From CAYWKL01 sp964459095 (GTDB lineage: Bacteria > Patescibacteriota > Microgenomatia > Daviesbacterales > UBA10151): a stretch of DNA of 5,242 bases. Made by a program: the position numbers and the translations under genes. The stretch is from positions 1-5,242 of the forward strand of contig CAYWKL010000055.1 of the NCBI GenBank assembly GCA_964459095.1. The letters run 5' to 3'. The notes below the pieces were generated by a model that was not told the DNA's origin, did not search any database, and saw only the letters and a program-made list of their open reading frames with translations. Every line of letters starts with the position of its first letter. Within the stretch, counting starts at the first letter, position 1. Below are positions 4,091 through 5,242 of the stretch, piece after piece.

Positions 4091-5242
4091 TCACCCGGAG
4101 GGTGTATTTATCCTAGCAAAATAGCTTTTAGCTCCTAAAGTCCAAAGTTGGGGATCACAACCACCCTTCACAATTTGATCACCGTTAACTACAAATATCT
4201 CAGTATTATTATCTCCAAGGTAACTCATTACACGACCACTTACTTCTTCTACCCTACCCAACATAGCTGATAATTCAAGTGAACCCTTTCTTTCCAATGC
4301 TTCTTTGAACTTTCTTGCTCCGGCATGAATTAAAGCTTGTTCAGAAGGCCATACAGTTTCAGCATGGTATTTATCTTCCATTGTCGCGGCTACCTCTGGA
4401 TCTAAAGTTCTAAAACCCGCTGGTGTTTCCAGTATTGATGCTTTCCTACAAATACCTCTTAATTGTAGCTCAGTTAAATCTTCTGGACGTAGAAAGTATA
4501 GGGAAGTTAAAATATCAGAACTGATTACATCAATTACCCCCATCCGGTCATGTGCTAAGCTAAAAGTTCCCAAATTTGGACTGAACATCCTTTGCAGCGC
4601 AGAATTCATCCTTTCAGATATACCTCGTAACTCTCTTGAGTCTAAAAGAGAGGCTGCATTTCGTAAACCTTCTAGATTTTGAGCCTGAACTAAGGAATAA
4701 ACTACTGGGTAAGCTGGTTGACCTCCCTCTCTTTGAGGGATTTGAGAATCTTTCCAATAAGTTACATTAAGCGCAAACCTTTCTGCGCCTGAAAACTCTG
4801 GACTTTCCTGAAATAAGCCCTCTGTGGCCAAATGAGAAATTATATAGTCTGTTGCACTAGTTATTTCTCTTCTGTACTCGTTTGGTAAAGAATAATCTTG
4901 ACTAAGCCTCGCAAGCTGATAAAATCCTATTAGGAACCAGGCTGCGCTATCACAAGCATTATATTCAGTTGATAATCCTCTTATTTCTACTCCAGGATAT
5001 TCATGATGGGGTTTACCTGGTTCTGCTCCTGTTCGCGGGTCTTTTTTGTTGGCTTGTCTATATGCACTAAACTTTAATTGATCCGCTAGCATATATGGGT
5101 CTTTAAATAAGATTGCAGCCTGGATTCCATCTCTAGTAAAATTACTCTGGAATCCAACAGGATTAAAACCATTAGGTAAACCTGCTCTATAAAGCCTTAA
5201 GTCTCCTTCTCGAATTATAAATTTTTCTCTTAGCTCTGGAGG
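4091..5242 (-). CDS. Glycogen debranching enzyme-like (alpha/alpha)6 glycoside hydrolase, 5'-truncated
   Basis: The frame is open for 383 codons from the right edge to a TGA at 4091-4093. Residues are numbered from the first codon in the window. It resembles amylo-alpha-1,6-glucosidase / GDE_C-type enzymes, which hydrolyse alpha-1,6 branch points of glycogen-like glucans. Recognisable blocks are NFTRDGIQAAIL (34-45), HHEYPGVEIRGLSTEYNACD (79-98), TYWKDS (161-166), YHAETVWPSEQALIHAGARK (292-311) and GGCDPQLWTLGAKSYF (360-375). The acidic residues D38, E81, E86, D98 and E295 are candidates for substrate binding or catalysis. The alternation of helical segments fits a toroid. Internal ATG 5092 is not the true start, because the TRDGIQ block lies upstream of it; the real start is beyond the window. 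No signal peptide can be judged. Related toroid families are possible, so the exact substrate is uncertain. Confidence 0.65.
   Translation of the reverse strand, partial: PPELREKFIIREGDLRLYRAGLPNGFNPVGFQSNFTRDGIQAAILFKDPYMLADQLKFSAYRQANKKDPRTGAEPGKPHHEYPGVEIRGLSTEYNACDSAAWFLIGFYQLARLSQDYSLPNEYRREITSATDYIISHLATEGLFQESPEFSGAERFALNVTYWKDSQIPQREGGQPAYPVVYSLVQAQNLEGLRNAASLLDSRELRGISERMNSALQRMFSPNLGTFSLAHDRMGVIDVISSDILTSLYFLRPEDLTELQLRGICRKASILETPAGFRTLDPEVAATMEDKYHAETVWPSEQALIHAGARKFKEALERKGSLELSAMLGRVEEVSGRVMSYLGDNNTEIFVVNGDQIVKGGCDPQLWTLGAKSYFARINTPSG
4092..4104. terminator. Short GC-rich hairpin between convergent genes (weak terminator candidate)
   Basis: CACCC (4092-4096) pairs perfectly with GGGTG (4100-4104) around a GGA loop. 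It overlaps the last codons and stop of the minus-strand hydrolase and lies 78 bases beyond the DUF433 stop. On the plus strand it is followed by TATTTATCC, and on the minus strand by ATTTAGC, so neither side has a true T-tract. It might stop or pause the DUF433 transcript, but it is weak, and the bases are also coding. Confidence 0.25.

Noticed and set aside
1..5242. Recoding of TGA as glycine, known from Gracilibacteria/SR1
   Set aside because: rpoD and dnaG use ordinary GGN glycine codons throughout and contain no in-frame TGA, while TGA ends dnaG and the hydrolase at sensible positions.

Overview
The window looks like chromosomal sequence from an AT-rich bacterium, most likely of the Candidate Phyla Radiation (Patescibacteria), probably a Microgenomates-type lineage. 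This assignment comes from how the DnaG and sigma-factor proteins read, the very lean gene packing, the weak or absent Shine-Dalgarno sequences, a tRNA with no encoded CCA, and a debranching-enzyme-like protein whose motifs I associate with that group. It is recognition by memory, not a database result. TGA appears to act as a stop codon: rpoD and dnaG have no in-frame TGA, so the TGA-to-glycine code of Gracilibacteria/SR1 is not supported.

Layout: (1) Positions 1-536, plus strand: the end of an unrecognised gene, joined by a 4-base ATGA overlap to a small retropepsin-like aspartic protease. (2) Positions 546-3556, minus strand: dnaG (primase) followed by rpoD (housekeeping sigma factor). This is the core of the macromolecular-synthesis operon, without rpsU next to dnaG. 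(3) Positions 3557-3702: a compact divergent control region. It holds a good promoter and structured leader for dnaG, a 7-bp-period repeat (TAGNNNC), and a strong promoter for the tRNA. (4) Positions 3703-3789: tRNA-Ser(GGA). (5) Positions 3793-4013: a run of overlapping palindromes leading straight into a short DUF433 antitoxin-like gene with no visible toxin partner. (6) Positions 4091-5242, minus strand: a 5'-truncated (alpha/alpha)6 glycoside hydrolase resembling glycogen debranching enzyme / amylo-alpha-1,6-glucosidase, running off the right edge.

Functionally, dnaG-rpoD supplies replication priming and general transcription, and tRNA-Ser is transcribed divergently from the same short region. 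The protease pair, the DUF433 gene and the sugar hydrolase look like independent neighbours. I found no CRISPR array, insertion sequence, prophage or clearly new multi-gene system. The most interesting items are the 3557-3822 intergenic region, where repeat, promoters and operator-like palindromes are packed together, and the coupled unknown-protein/retropepsin pair.
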